A DNA stretch of 39,493 bases from Verrucomicrobiota bacterium (GTDB taxonomy: Bacteria; Verrucomicrobiota; Lentisphaeria; JABSQK01; JAJFLO01), in assembly GCA_021772635.1 (NCBI GenBank), contig JAJFLP010000093.1, positions 1 to 39,493 of the forward strand, in the 5' to 3' direction. The position numbers and the translations under genes were made by a program. The notes beneath the pieces were generated by a model. That model had not been told where the DNA came from, did not search any database, and saw nothing but the letters and a program-made list of their open reading frames with translations. Position 1 is the first letter of the stretch. Each line of letters begins with the position of its first letter. Of the stretch, positions 19,200 to 26,271 are shown piece after piece.

Positions 19200-19315
19200 C
19201 GTCCCGCATGCGAGACCATGACTTTCGGTGTAATATAACCGTTTACTACGACAGTCGTCCAGCATTATTCCTTTCTCCCCGGAAATTCGTCGAAACGAAT
19301 ATCAGTGAACCTAAT

Positions 19316-19383
19316 TATACTGCAAGCAATACAATTTTCGGACAGCTTCGAGTTTATCAGCCAAGAATTTCCGAACGATGTTT
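19316..19383 (+). repeat. 68-bp direct repeat, copy 2
   Basis: Second copy, 184 bp downstream of the first, starting TATACTGCAAGCAATAC and sharing the block GTTTATCAGCCAAGA. It ends about 65 bp before the acyltransferase start, so it lies in its promoter/leader region. Confidence 0.85.
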
Positions 19384-19448
19384 AGGCAAAGCCATTTTGC
19401 TCAACGGACACATCTTATGAAACCACCTAACGACGAAGGACATGAGAG

Positions 19449-20300
19449 ATGAAAGTAGCTTACGTATTCCCGGGGCAAGGCTCTCAAAGGCTCGGGATGG
19501 GCGCGGATTTATTCGAACAGTTCCCGGATTTTACCGAGACAGCAGACTCGATATTAGGCTATTCGATTAAAGAACTTTGTACGGAAGATCCCGACGGAAA
19601 TCTGGGTGAGACGCAGTATACGCAACCCGCGTTATTCGTAGTAAATGCATTGAGCTACTACGCGCGAACGGAGGAATCTGGTGAGAAACCCGACTTCCTG
19701 GCAGGGCATTCATTAGGTGAATTCAACGCACTGCTAGCCAGTGAGGCGTTCGATTTTCCAACAGGACTGCGAATTGTTCAGAAGCGCGGCTCGCTTATGA
19801 GTGAAATCGAGGGTGGTGGAATGGCGGCCGTAATCGGTTTGGAGCCTGATAAAATAGCGGAGATTCTAGCCGACTCCGAATTCGACACAATCGACATCGC
19901 CAATTACAATTCTCCGACGCAGATAGTAATCTCAGGTCCGAAACAAGATGTCTCAGCTATAATCCCGGTGTTCGAAGCGACCGATGCGAGAATGGTCATC
20001 GAACTAAAAGTCAGCGGCGCGTTTCACTCGCGGTACATGGCAGACGCTCACGCCGAGTTCTCGCGTTTTCTGAAAAATGTAGAATTGCAGCCATTACAGA
20101 TACCGGTTGTCTCGAACGCACTCGCTAAGTTTTACCAGAATGACACCATTCGGGAAACGCTGGCAAGTCAAATTACCCGTTCGGTACAGTGGACCGAAAG
20201 TATCTGTTACTTGCTTGACCAAGATGAAATCGAATTCAGCGAAATCGGACCCGGCAACGTATTAACAGGGCTCATACGTCAGATTAAGAAACGACGGTAG
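19449..20300 (+). CDS. Malonyl-CoA:ACP acyltransferase (FabD-like, resembles trans-acting PKS acyltransferases)
   Basis: Transfers malonyl from CoA to the phosphopantetheine arm of a carrier protein. The 283 residues contain GQGSQ (9-13), the nucleophile motif GHSLGEF with Ser88, QKRG with Arg113, GAFHS with His193 (the FH pair is typical of malonyl specificity) and GPGNVLTGLI near the end. The stretch ILGYSIKELC...TQYTQPALFVVNALSY is, from memory of the family, more like the stand-alone acyltransferases of trans-AT polyketide synthases than like housekeeping FabD. No fab genes adjoin it. Instead an Sfp-type phosphopantetheinyl transferase follows after 44 bp. The pair could serve a PKS/FAS elsewhere; housekeeping FabD remains possible. 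Confidence 0.88.
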   Translation: MKVAYVFPGQGSQRLGMGADLFEQFPDFTETADSILGYSIKELCTEDPDGNLGETQYTQPALFVVNALSYYARTEESGEKPDFLAGHSLGEFNALLASEAFDFPTGLRIVQKRGSLMSEIEGGGMAAVIGLEPDKIAEILADSEFDTIDIANYNSPTQIVISGPKQDVSAIIPVFEATDARMVIELKVSGAFHSRYMADAHAEFSRFLKNVELQPLQIPVVSNALAKFYQNDTIRETLASQITRSVQWTESICYLLDQDEIEFSEIGPGNVLTGLIRQIKKRR

Positions 20301-20321
20301 GCGGCAATCAGCCGATTTTCA

Positions 20322-20375
20322 TACTGCAAGCAGTACATATCCGGTTGGAGCGTAGCGAAAATCCACCGTGGCAGG
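20322..20375 (+). repeat. Dispersed intergenic repeat, short copy
   Basis: TACTGC-AA-GCAGTA at 20322-20335 is followed by a block containing GAGCGTAGCGAAAATCCACC, equivalent to the block in the copies at 10793 and 21750. It overlaps the first codons of the longest possible frame of the next gene, which argues for a later start there. Confidence 0.6.
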
Positions 20376-20389
20376 AACCCTTGAACCTT

Positions 20390-21133
20390 ATGATCTCGAA
20401 TTTAATTCATTCTCTGGAGTTAAAACGGAAGGCAGTAATCGTGCGGGCCTTTTTCGCGTACGTAGAAAAAAATCAATATAACAAGATCATTGACGACCTC
20501 GCCACATTCCTTCATCCGAATGAGATTGCATACTACGAAAACCTCGTCGCGGATAAACGCAAATTCAGTTACCTCGCCGGGCGGTATGTCGCCAAGTTGG
20601 CAACGGCGAAATACCTAGACGAACCGAATCTAACCGCGATAGAGATTTGCCCAGGTGTTTTTGACCAACCGATCGTAAAACACCTATCCACCGATACACC
20701 GGATGTGACATTGAGTCACTGTGATGACGTTGCGGTCGCGATCGCAACCGAACCCGGCCATATAACCGGAGTGGATATTGAGAACATTGATTTCGCGAAA
20801 ACGCACGTATTCAAGACGCAAATCACGGACCGCGAGGCAGGGCTGGCTGAGGAATGTTTCGAGGACTTCAGAGTCGGATACCACTTAATCTGGACCGCTA
20901 AAGAAGCTCTGTCGAAAGCAATTAAATGCGGCTTGACCGTGCCGTTTGATATTCTCGAAACCGAGGAATACTCTCGCGGCGCTAATGGAGCGTACGTTCT
21001 GCGTTACAAGAATTTTGTGCAGTACAAGTCTGTATCATGGATCGTCAATAACCACCTGCTTTCGATTACGCTTCCCCGTAAAACCAATGTCAATCTTAAG
21101 ATTCCGACAATTCTCGGTCCTCCAGACCGCTGA
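20390..21133 (+). CDS. Sfp-type 4'-phosphopantetheinyl transferase
   Basis: Attaches phosphopantetheine from CoA to carrier-protein serines. Family motifs (numbered in the frame from 20345): RKFSYLAGRYVAKLA (72-86), TLSHCDDVAVA (the SHS-type strand, 122-132), the Mg-binding GVDIENIDF (142-150) and WTAKEALSKAIKCGL (183-197). The frame can open at 20345, but its first ~10 codons lie in a dispersed repeat, so I prefer the ATG at 20390 (MISNLIHSLEL); neither has a strong ribosome site. It lies 44 bp (long form) after the acyltransferase, same strand, and both act on carrier proteins, which suggests a shared job. It ends just before a pseudogene. Confidence 0.87.
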   Translation: MISNLIHSLELKRKAVIVRAFFAYVEKNQYNKIIDDLATFLHPNEIAYYENLVADKRKFSYLAGRYVAKLATAKYLDEPNLTAIEICPGVFDQPIVKHLSTDTPDVTLSHCDDVAVAIATEPGHITGVDIENIDFAKTHVFKTQITDREAGLAEECFEDFRVGYHLIWTAKEALSKAIKCGLTVPFDILETEEYSRGANGAYVLRYKNFVQYKSVSWIVNNHLLSITLPRKTNVNLKIPTILGPPDR

Positions 21134-21141
21134 AAATCGAT

Positions 21142-21673
21142 GCCGACGTGCGCATTCGAGAGATAATTTCACGTGCACAAACCGGTATAGATAGTTCTTG
21201 TCCTGAAATAGCCAATTCGTGTTGATCTGGCGAGTCAAAAGTAGCTCGGCCATTCTTGGCTGAGTAAAAAAACACCCACGCAGTCAGGAGCCGAGCCCCG
21301 CAGGCGGGGCGAAACGGGCTGTCCGCGGGACAGAATGAACGCCGTGAATGACAATGACCGCGTTACATTTCTATTTCAGGACAAGAACTAGAAAGGGCGG
21401 CTCTCGACGCGCCGGCTGGTGCCCTCGCGAGCGACTCGCGGAAGACGGTCGAATCCCGGATAAATACCTATGACCAAAGCCGAATCGGCTGATTACGCCC
21501 AGAGGTCGAAGTGGAACATCAGGGAAAGCGACGGGACCTTGATTCTTTGTCCGGGTACGCCAATAACCGGCGGAACCGCGTATACTTCTGGAAGAGCTTG
21601 CAGACTCGAGAAAGCCTGCGAAGTTATATACCTCCTGCAAAAAGAAGACCTGATGAACCGAGTGCTAGCCTGA
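21142..21673 (+). pseudogene. cpYpsA-type 'putative molybdenum carrier' protein gene, disrupted
   Basis: Remnants of one protein can be read in order. ADVRIREIISRAQTGID (21142-21192) corresponds to the family's N-terminal GGQTGVDRAALDAA Rossmann motif. After the inserted element, AALDA and AGWCPRERLAEDGRIPDKYL follow in shifted frames (~21395-21465). Then KAESADYAQRSKWNIRESDG and TLILCPGTPITGGTAYTSGRA continue in another frame (21470-21673). Lesions: a 199-bp MITE at the TA inside GID(TA)R, a small deletion after AALDA, a frameshift at PDKYL, and loss of the C-terminal third where a MITE-like fragment begins (~21665). The family is a LOG/DprA-like Rossmann fold with no proven molybdenum role. 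A 67-codon open frame survives but should not be functional. Confidence 0.85.
21192..21390. mobile_element. 199-bp MITE with TA target duplication
   Basis: Terminal inverted repeats of 20 bp, TAGTTCTTGTCCTGAAATAG at the left and its perfect complement at 21371-21390; the outer TA on each side is best read as the duplicated target. It interrupts the coding sequence of the pseudogene so precisely that joining the flanks restores GGTATAGA...GGCGGCTCTCGAC (TGID-R-AALDA). TA targets are used by IS630/mariner-type transposases; none is encoded here. A second copy starts at 39445. Confidence 0.9.
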
Positions 21674-21733
21674 GATCAGTGAGCTACGAAGCTTGTACGG
21701 CTACAGAAATATTAAATATCGGCTGGATCTCTT
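21665..21733 (+). repeat. Fragment related to the 182-bp MITE family
   Basis: 21665-21711 matches 39222-39268 inside MITE copy B at 39 of 47 positions and begins CTAGCCTGAGATCA, the same CTAGCCTGA end as the full elements. The stop codon closing the pseudogene's last open frame (21671-21673) lies in it. Confidence 0.6.
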
Positions 21734-21749
21734 AGTCTAGTTCCGTAAC

Positions 21750-21900
21750 CGCGGGATCGTACATTCTTTGTATACCCATCGTCATTGGGTTTTCGAAAAT
21801 ACCGTTTCCACCGCGGCGGATTTCGCTAGGCTCAACATAGATCTTAGGTGATAAGTTAAAAGTCGTCCAAAAGTTGTACTGCTTGTTTCTAAATCCCGAT
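21750..21900 (-). repeat. Dispersed intergenic repeat, copy 2 (inverted)
   Basis: Reads in reverse the blocks of 10793-10986: GCAGTAC end (21877-21882 keeps half of the palindrome), GTTGAGCCTAGCGAAATCC with CGCCGCGGTGGAAAC identical over about 30 bp, and the ACCCAT/ATGGGT hairpin near 21772-21792. It lies 150-300 bp upstream of thiG. I found no TPP-riboswitch core in the gap. Confidence 0.65.
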
Positions 21901-22050
21901 TCAGGATGAGATCATGGGCAGTATAGCTGGACCTTGAGCGAGGTCAGAACCGGGATATTTACGACAAAGGATACGGGTTTTGGGATCATTTACTGGCACG
22001 CAACCAGCGAGTAAGCTTTCGCGGGACTTCCTAAATCGACGGATACCAAG

Positions 22051-22824
22051 ATGGATAAGTTAAGCATTGGAAATAAAGAGTTTAGTTCGCGTTTATTTGT
22101 TGGGACAGGAAAGTACGCGTCAATGGCGGACATGGTCGCGGCAATCAAAGCGTCCGATACAGAAATGGTTACCGTCGCTATTCGGCGTGTTGACTTCGAC
22201 AACGACGACACGAACATACTCAACCATCTGGACTTTAGCCTGTACAAGTTTCTACCGAATACCGCGGGCGCCAGAAACGCGGATGAGGCGATTCGAATCG
22301 CACGACTTGGCCGGGCCGCGAGCGATCAGGAGTTCGTTAAACTGGAGGTCATACCCGACCCGAAATATCTTCTTCCCGATGGCAACGAAACTTTGAAAGC
22401 CACGGAAACGTTGGTTAAAGAAGGGTTCGTTGTATTACCCTATATTCAAGCGGATCCAATAATCGCGAAACAACTCGAAGACGCCGGGGCGGCAGCAGTA
22501 ATGCCGCTGGGTTCACCGATCGGCAGCAATCGCGGACTTCTCACGCGAGCGTCTATCGAGATTATTATCGAGCAGGCGAACGTCCCGGTCGTCGTAGATG
22601 CGGGTCTGGGACTGCCATCGCACGCTTCAGAATCGATGGAAATTGGTGCGGATGCCGTTCTGGTAAACACCGCGATCGCGAAATCGCAGAATCCGGCAAT
22701 GATGGCTGAAGCATTCAAACTCGCGGTTGCCGCAGGTCGTGTTGCCTATTTGGCCAAAGCGGCTCCGGAGAAATCGCTTGCCGAAGCATCGAGCCCCCTC
22801 ACAGGTATCGTTGGGAAAAATTAG
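22051..22824 (+). CDS. thiG: Thiazole synthase
   Basis: Builds the thiazole phosphate of thiamine from deoxyxylulose-5-phosphate, dehydroglycine and the ThiS thiocarboxylate. The 257 residues show a TIM-barrel with RLFVGTGKY (14-22), EMVTVAIRRVD (38-48), FLPNTAGARNADEAIRIARL (67-86), the Schiff-base lysine in FVKLEV (Lys97), AAVMPLGSPIGSNRGL and VVVDAGLGLPSHASESMEIGADAVLVNTAI. Full length. thiE follows after a 258-bp gap on the same strand; thiS, thiF and thiH/thiO are not in the window. The ribosome site is poor. Confidence 0.97.
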   Translation: MDKLSIGNKEFSSRLFVGTGKYASMADMVAAIKASDTEMVTVAIRRVDFDNDDTNILNHLDFSLYKFLPNTAGARNADEAIRIARLGRAASDQEFVKLEVIPDPKYLLPDGNETLKATETLVKEGFVVLPYIQADPIIAKQLEDAGAAAVMPLGSPIGSNRGLLTRASIEIIIEQANVPVVVDAGLGLPSHASESMEIGADAVLVNTAIAKSQNPAMMAEAFKLAVAAGRVAYLAKAAPEKSLAEASSPLTGIVGKN

Positions 22825-23082
22825 TACCTGCTTGAATTAATATTGAGCACAACCATCCCATAAGGATGAGCCCGTGGGACGTCCAATCGGAGTCGAAATC
22901 GAAATTGTTGTTTAGTTTTTGTGAAACTCAGTTGCCTATAACCAAGGAACAAGGAGGAGCGATCCCGATTTCGATAGCGATTTCGATCCCGAAAAAAAAT
23001 AAATCATGTAGGTATTGGACCGCATGCCGCCACTGCAACAAAGCAATACCCCACCTCACACGTTTCTGACGATTTACCAGCA
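22825..23082. other. thiG-thiE spacer with CGATTTCGA repeats
   Basis: 22961-22991 reads GATCCCG, then alternating CGATTTCGATAGCGATTTCGA, then TCCCG, forming an imperfect palindrome. A related GTCGAAATCGAAAT run lies at 22892-22905 and again at 34582-34595. No gene is supported; a 67-codon open frame here looks like chance. Confidence 0.5.
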
Positions 23083-23781
23083 ATGACCGTATCCGACGCA
23101 ATTGCCAAAAAGGATGAACGCCTTTCCTTATTTCACTCCATCGATATTTATCCCGTTACATGTGAGCGGTTGTCGAATAGCCGGTCCGATCTGGATATTC
23201 TTCATGCAGTGATTAAAGGGGGCGCCAAAATCATCCAGTTGCGAGACAAAGAATCGACGAAGGAAGAGCTCTTAGCCAAAGCGAAACTATTTCGAGAAAT
23301 CACAACGAAAAGCGGTGTGCTGCTAATCATTAACGATCACGTAGATATCGCCCGTGCGGTCGATGCAGATGGGGTACATCTCGGAATCAACGATCTATCC
23401 GTACGAGACGCGAGAGCATTGCTGCCGGACAAATTAATCGGAGCATCAACGCATTCGCTTCAGGAAGCGACAAACGCGCAAGCCGATGGTGCCGATTACG
23501 TTAATATCGGCCCAATATTCCCGACCAAGACAAAGGATGGATTATCGAACTTCGTAGGACCAGATATGATTTCCGCAATATCAAAAGAAATCTCGATCCC
23601 TTTCACGGTGATGGGTGGAATTAACTCGAACAATCTGGATCAAGTACTCTCTCGCGGCGCTCGAAAGATCGCGATGGTAACAGCGATAACCATGGCAAAG
23701 GAAATAACCGCCACCGTTAGAGACTTGCGACAGCGAATTATCGCGGCTGGGACTCCTAAGCGCTGTATCGACTCCCGGTGA
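23083..23781 (+). CDS. thiE: Thiamine-phosphate synthase
   Basis: Joins HMP-pyrophosphate and the thiazole phosphate to give thiamine phosphate, the step after ThiG. The 232 residues include family motifs IIQLRDKESTKEEL (50-63), LLIINDHVDIARAVDADGVHLG, LIGASTHSLQEA, GADYVNIGPIFPTKTK (phosphate-binding region) and VMGGINSNN. An N-terminal extension of about 20 residues precedes the IDIYPVT strand; the ATG at 23083 is used. Same strand as thiG, 258 bp downstream, so probably a thiamine unit. Confidence 0.96.
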   Translation: MTVSDAIAKKDERLSLFHSIDIYPVTCERLSNSRSDLDILHAVIKGGAKIIQLRDKESTKEELLAKAKLFREITTKSGVLLIINDHVDIARAVDADGVHLGINDLSVRDARALLPDKLIGASTHSLQEATNAQADGADYVNIGPIFPTKTKDGLSNFVGPDMISAISKEISIPFTVMGGINSNNLDQVLSRGARKIAMVTAITMAKEITATVRDLRQRIIAAGTPKRCIDSR

Positions 23782-24398
23782 GCCGGCGATGACTCTAACC
23801 TGTAACCGTCGCAATAAAGAACAGCGTACCCACGACTACACCGCCATTAGAATTCATTTCCGCTACGAGGCGCATCAACCTACTCGCTGTTCGGAGTCCT
23901 ACCCCCACCGGTGTTTCCGAAATTTATAACTTGCATCATTGGCCCGACCGAGGCACCGAGGCCAATTCTTAAGCTCCCAGTTCTCAGTACGTAACATAAG
24001 CTTGAGAATTAAACGTTTCTGGTGACATCGGACAGATCCATTTCGAGAATATACCCTATCGCTACCCCTAGTACCGGTACTGAAACATTTGGTTTAAAGA
24101 TCGCGTTGTGCAGTTACATCGCGACTTTTTATCCGATACGATATTTCGATTTGTATCCATACAAACCATAGATAATATTCCTCGCGAAATTGTCCAGTGA
24201 CAACAATGTCTAGAGCCCAATAATCATTACGTCATTGCGGAAAACGCTCGACACCGGCCGGTTATGTCTTATTGGGAGTAAGCGAGTGCTGAGTCGTCCT
24301 GAACAAACTGTCATTACGACTATCTTGAACGACTTAACTCAGCGCGTAAGATCGGCATCATCATAGCACACGCAAATACATACATAAGGAAAGTCAGA
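23782..24398. other. 617-bp gap before the FadL-type gene
   Basis: No supported gene, RNA or clear repeat. It presumably holds the FadL-type gene's promoter; AAGGAAAG at ~24387-24394 is its ribosome site. Short minus-strand open frames near 23800-23990 are unconvincing. Confidence 0.4.
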
Positions 24399-25748
24399 AT
24401 GGATATGAGTCGATACTTCAAACACACTCTTTTGGTCGCCATCTTCCTCATTTGCGCACCGTATTATTCCCACGGTCAAGTTACCCCTCGGTCTGCACGG
24501 ATCGGAAACCCGAATCCCGTTGGTTCCGGTGCCAGGGCGTTAGGCATGGGAAACGCGTTTATCGCCGTGTCCGACGACGCCACTGCCGCGTCGTGGAATC
24601 CAGGTGGATTAACCCAACTTCAGAAACCGGAGATTTCATTTGCTCTGGAGTCCGTCTCCCGAAAGACATCGTCGACAACCGAGTTTACTAACGGTATGAA
24701 CGAAAATTTCCGGGCATCGCAATCGATTAATCTCGAGGACTTCAACTACGCCAGCGTAGTCTACCCCTTTACTTACGATGACCGAATTAATATGGTATTT
24801 TCGCTTAACTACCTGAAGCTATATCGCTTTGACGACGAGCTTACGATGCCTGCTACCTTCAATGACCCGCCTTTGTCAGCCACCGGATTCGATACAAGTG
24901 ATACGGAAGGAACGTTTTCAGTTATCGCGCCGGCAATAGGGGTTGACGTCACGGAGAATTTCTCTCTCGGATTGACCTTTAATATTTGGGATCACTCGAT
25001 CACAGGAGACAGTTTTTTTGAAACGAAAGATCAGTCATTCAAGATCTCATCATTCGCGCCTTTCCCTGATACGGTAACAAATACTGTTGGCAAGAGTCGG
25101 TATGAAGTCGATGAGGGATATTCATTCGTGATCGGCGGGCTTTACAGGATCACGTCGGCCTGGACTGTGGGGGTGGTGGCGAAACCGGAGTATACTCTGG
25201 AGCTCGATCACTCCCGTGTAGGGACTTCGACCAATAACGGCGTCCCCACGGAATTCGCATCGCGCACTAACACCGACCTGGACTTCCCGTGGATCGTTGG
25301 ATTGGGCGTCGCGTACCACCCCTCTGACCCAGTAACGGTTTCGTTCGACGTTACCTGGACGGATTGGTCGGATTTTATACTTGAGGAAAACGGTCTGGAG
25401 TTCAATCCGAAGCTGACGACGCAGGGAGTTAGCGAGGATCTGGACGATACATATACGGTCCGTTTGGGAACAGAATATGTCATCGAGCTAGAAGAATACC
25501 TGATTCCCGTTCGTTGCGGAATTGGCTATGATCCGAGCCCGGACCCTGGAGAAGTCGACGATTTTTTGACCTTTAACTTTGGAGTAGGAGCCCAACTCGC
25601 AGATCGTCTTAATTTTGACATAGCCTACGAATATCGCTGGGGTGAGAAGGTTAATCAAAGCGCTCTACAGGCCTTTAACGCTGTCGACGGCGGCAGTCAA
25701 GACAGTCGGCAACATCGCGTCATGCTTTCCACGGTTGTTTATTTCTGA
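24399..25748 (+). CDS. OmpP1/FadL-family outer-membrane protein
   Basis: Outer-membrane beta-barrel of the family that takes up long-chain fatty acids and other hydrophobic compounds. The 449 residues have a signal peptide (HTLLVAIFLICAPYYSHG, cleaved near GQ), then the family's N-terminal hatch motif SGARALGMGNAFIAVSDDATAASWNPGGL (~46-74), where the NPG of the hatch is present. Many alternating strands follow (YSFVIGGLYRI, FNFGVGAQLADRLNFDIAYEYRWG), and the protein ends with the terminal aromatic strand MLSTVVYF. The substrate cannot be inferred. It is alone on the plus strand; the terminator after it serves mainly the opposite gene. Two ATGs (MDM) are possible. Confidence 0.9.
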   Translation: MDMSRYFKHTLLVAIFLICAPYYSHGQVTPRSARIGNPNPVGSGARALGMGNAFIAVSDDATAASWNPGGLTQLQKPEISFALESVSRKTSSTTEFTNGMNENFRASQSINLEDFNYASVVYPFTYDDRINMVFSLNYLKLYRFDDELTMPATFNDPPLSATGFDTSDTEGTFSVIAPAIGVDVTENFSLGLTFNIWDHSITGDSFFETKDQSFKISSFAPFPDTVTNTVGKSRYEVDEGYSFVIGGLYRITSAWTVGVVAKPEYTLELDHSRVGTSTNNGVPTEFASRTNTDLDFPWIVGLGVAYHPSDPVTVSFDVTWTDWSDFILEENGLEFNPKLTTQGVSEDLDDTYTVRLGTEYVIELEEYLIPVRCGIGYDPSPDPGEVDDFLTFNFGVGAQLADRLNFDIAYEYRWGEKVNQSALQAFNAVDGGSQDSRQHRVMLSTVVYF

Positions 25749-25760
25749 TTCCAGTCCGAA

Positions 25761-25793
25761 ACAAAAATAGCGGGGCGATCCGCGCCCCGCTAT
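25761..25793 (-). terminator. Intrinsic terminator of the minus-strand signalling cluster
   Basis: Perfect 10-bp GC-rich stem TAGCGGGGCG/CGCCCCGCTA (25768-25777 and 25783-25792) with a 5-nt loop, followed on the minus strand by TTTTTGT. It ends transcripts of the 78-aa protein gene. On the plus strand it lies 19 bp after the FadL-type gene but has no T-run, so termination there would be weaker. Confidence 0.88.
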
Positions 25794-25854
25794 CGTCTTA
25801 CCTTAATTCTTCTAGATGATGCTGGTGCGTAAAGAATCACGCATTTCGCCTTCT

Positions 25855-26091
25855 CTACAGGTCGAAGTTGACGTTGTGGAAACCATTGTCGTAATTGGTC
25901 CTCGATTTCGTTTGATCAGAACAGGGACTCCCGGAGGCTTTGATCTCATAAGCCCCCGCTTCGAGTTGAATCATATACTGCCCCTCAGAATTTGCTGATA
26001 CGCTTGCGTTCGGAGGCCCGTCAAAAGTGACAGTTGCATTGCCGGCGCCATTGCCGTTACACGTTACTGTTCCATAGAAATATGCAGCCAT
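25855..26091 (-). CDS. 78-aa single-domain Ig-fold (carboxypeptidase regulatory-like) protein
   Basis: The whole protein is one beta-sandwich unit of the carboxypeptidase-regulatory-like type: FYGTVTCNGNGAGNATVTFDG, SVSANSEGQYMIQLEAGAYEIKAS, then a tail ending NVNFDL. Such domains are normally parts of large surface proteins; a free-standing one with no signal peptide is unusual. It has cysteines in TCNG and SPCSD. AAGGAG lies 8 bp before the ATG and a strong terminator follows, so the gene is real. It is last in a minus-strand series (sigma factor, kinase, CsgG-like lipoprotein), which suggests, without proof, a target or partner of that system. Confidence 0.8.
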   Translation of the reverse strand: MAAYFYGTVTCNGNGAGNATVTFDGPPNASVSANSEGQYMIQLEAGAYEIKASGSPCSDQTKSRTNYDNGFHNVNFDL

Positions 26092-26271
26092 GGTATTAAC
26101 TCCTTATTTAGTTATTTGTAGCAAATACGTACGAAATGTAATATCTAATTTCTCTCGACTAATCCTCACCTCCCTTCTCGTGTGATTTAGTATGAGCGAC
26201 CTCGTAACCTGATTATCTATATAAATTACCTCAGGGTGGTCACGCGGTTACAGTTGCAGGTTCGTTTATAC

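Larger units (their letters stand above)
18916..19448. other. Gap upstream of fabD carrying two direct repeats
   Basis: No gene is supported. The two 68-bp repeats listed separately take up its middle. A GAAGGACATGAGAG segment just before 19449 provides the ribosome site for the acyltransferase gene. Confidence 0.5.

Noticed and set aside
18961-19209. 82-codon minus-strand frame
   Set aside because: Runs through the 68-bp repeat and has no ribosome site or partner.
19132-19383. CRISPR-like array
   Set aside because: Only two diverged copies 184 bp apart, no spacer regularity and no cas genes.
21900-22050. Possible TPP riboswitch upstream of thiG
   Set aside because: No conserved CTGAGA or pyrophosphate-sensor core could be found here or before thiE.
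22866-23069. 67-codon plus-strand frame between thiG and thiE
   Set aside because: Composed largely of the CGATTTCGA repeat and has no recognisable feature.
23790-23990. Short minus-strand open frames with plausible-looking residues (for example NFGNTGGGRTPNSE)
   Set aside because: No ribosome site, no convincing start and fewer than 45 codons; could be chance.
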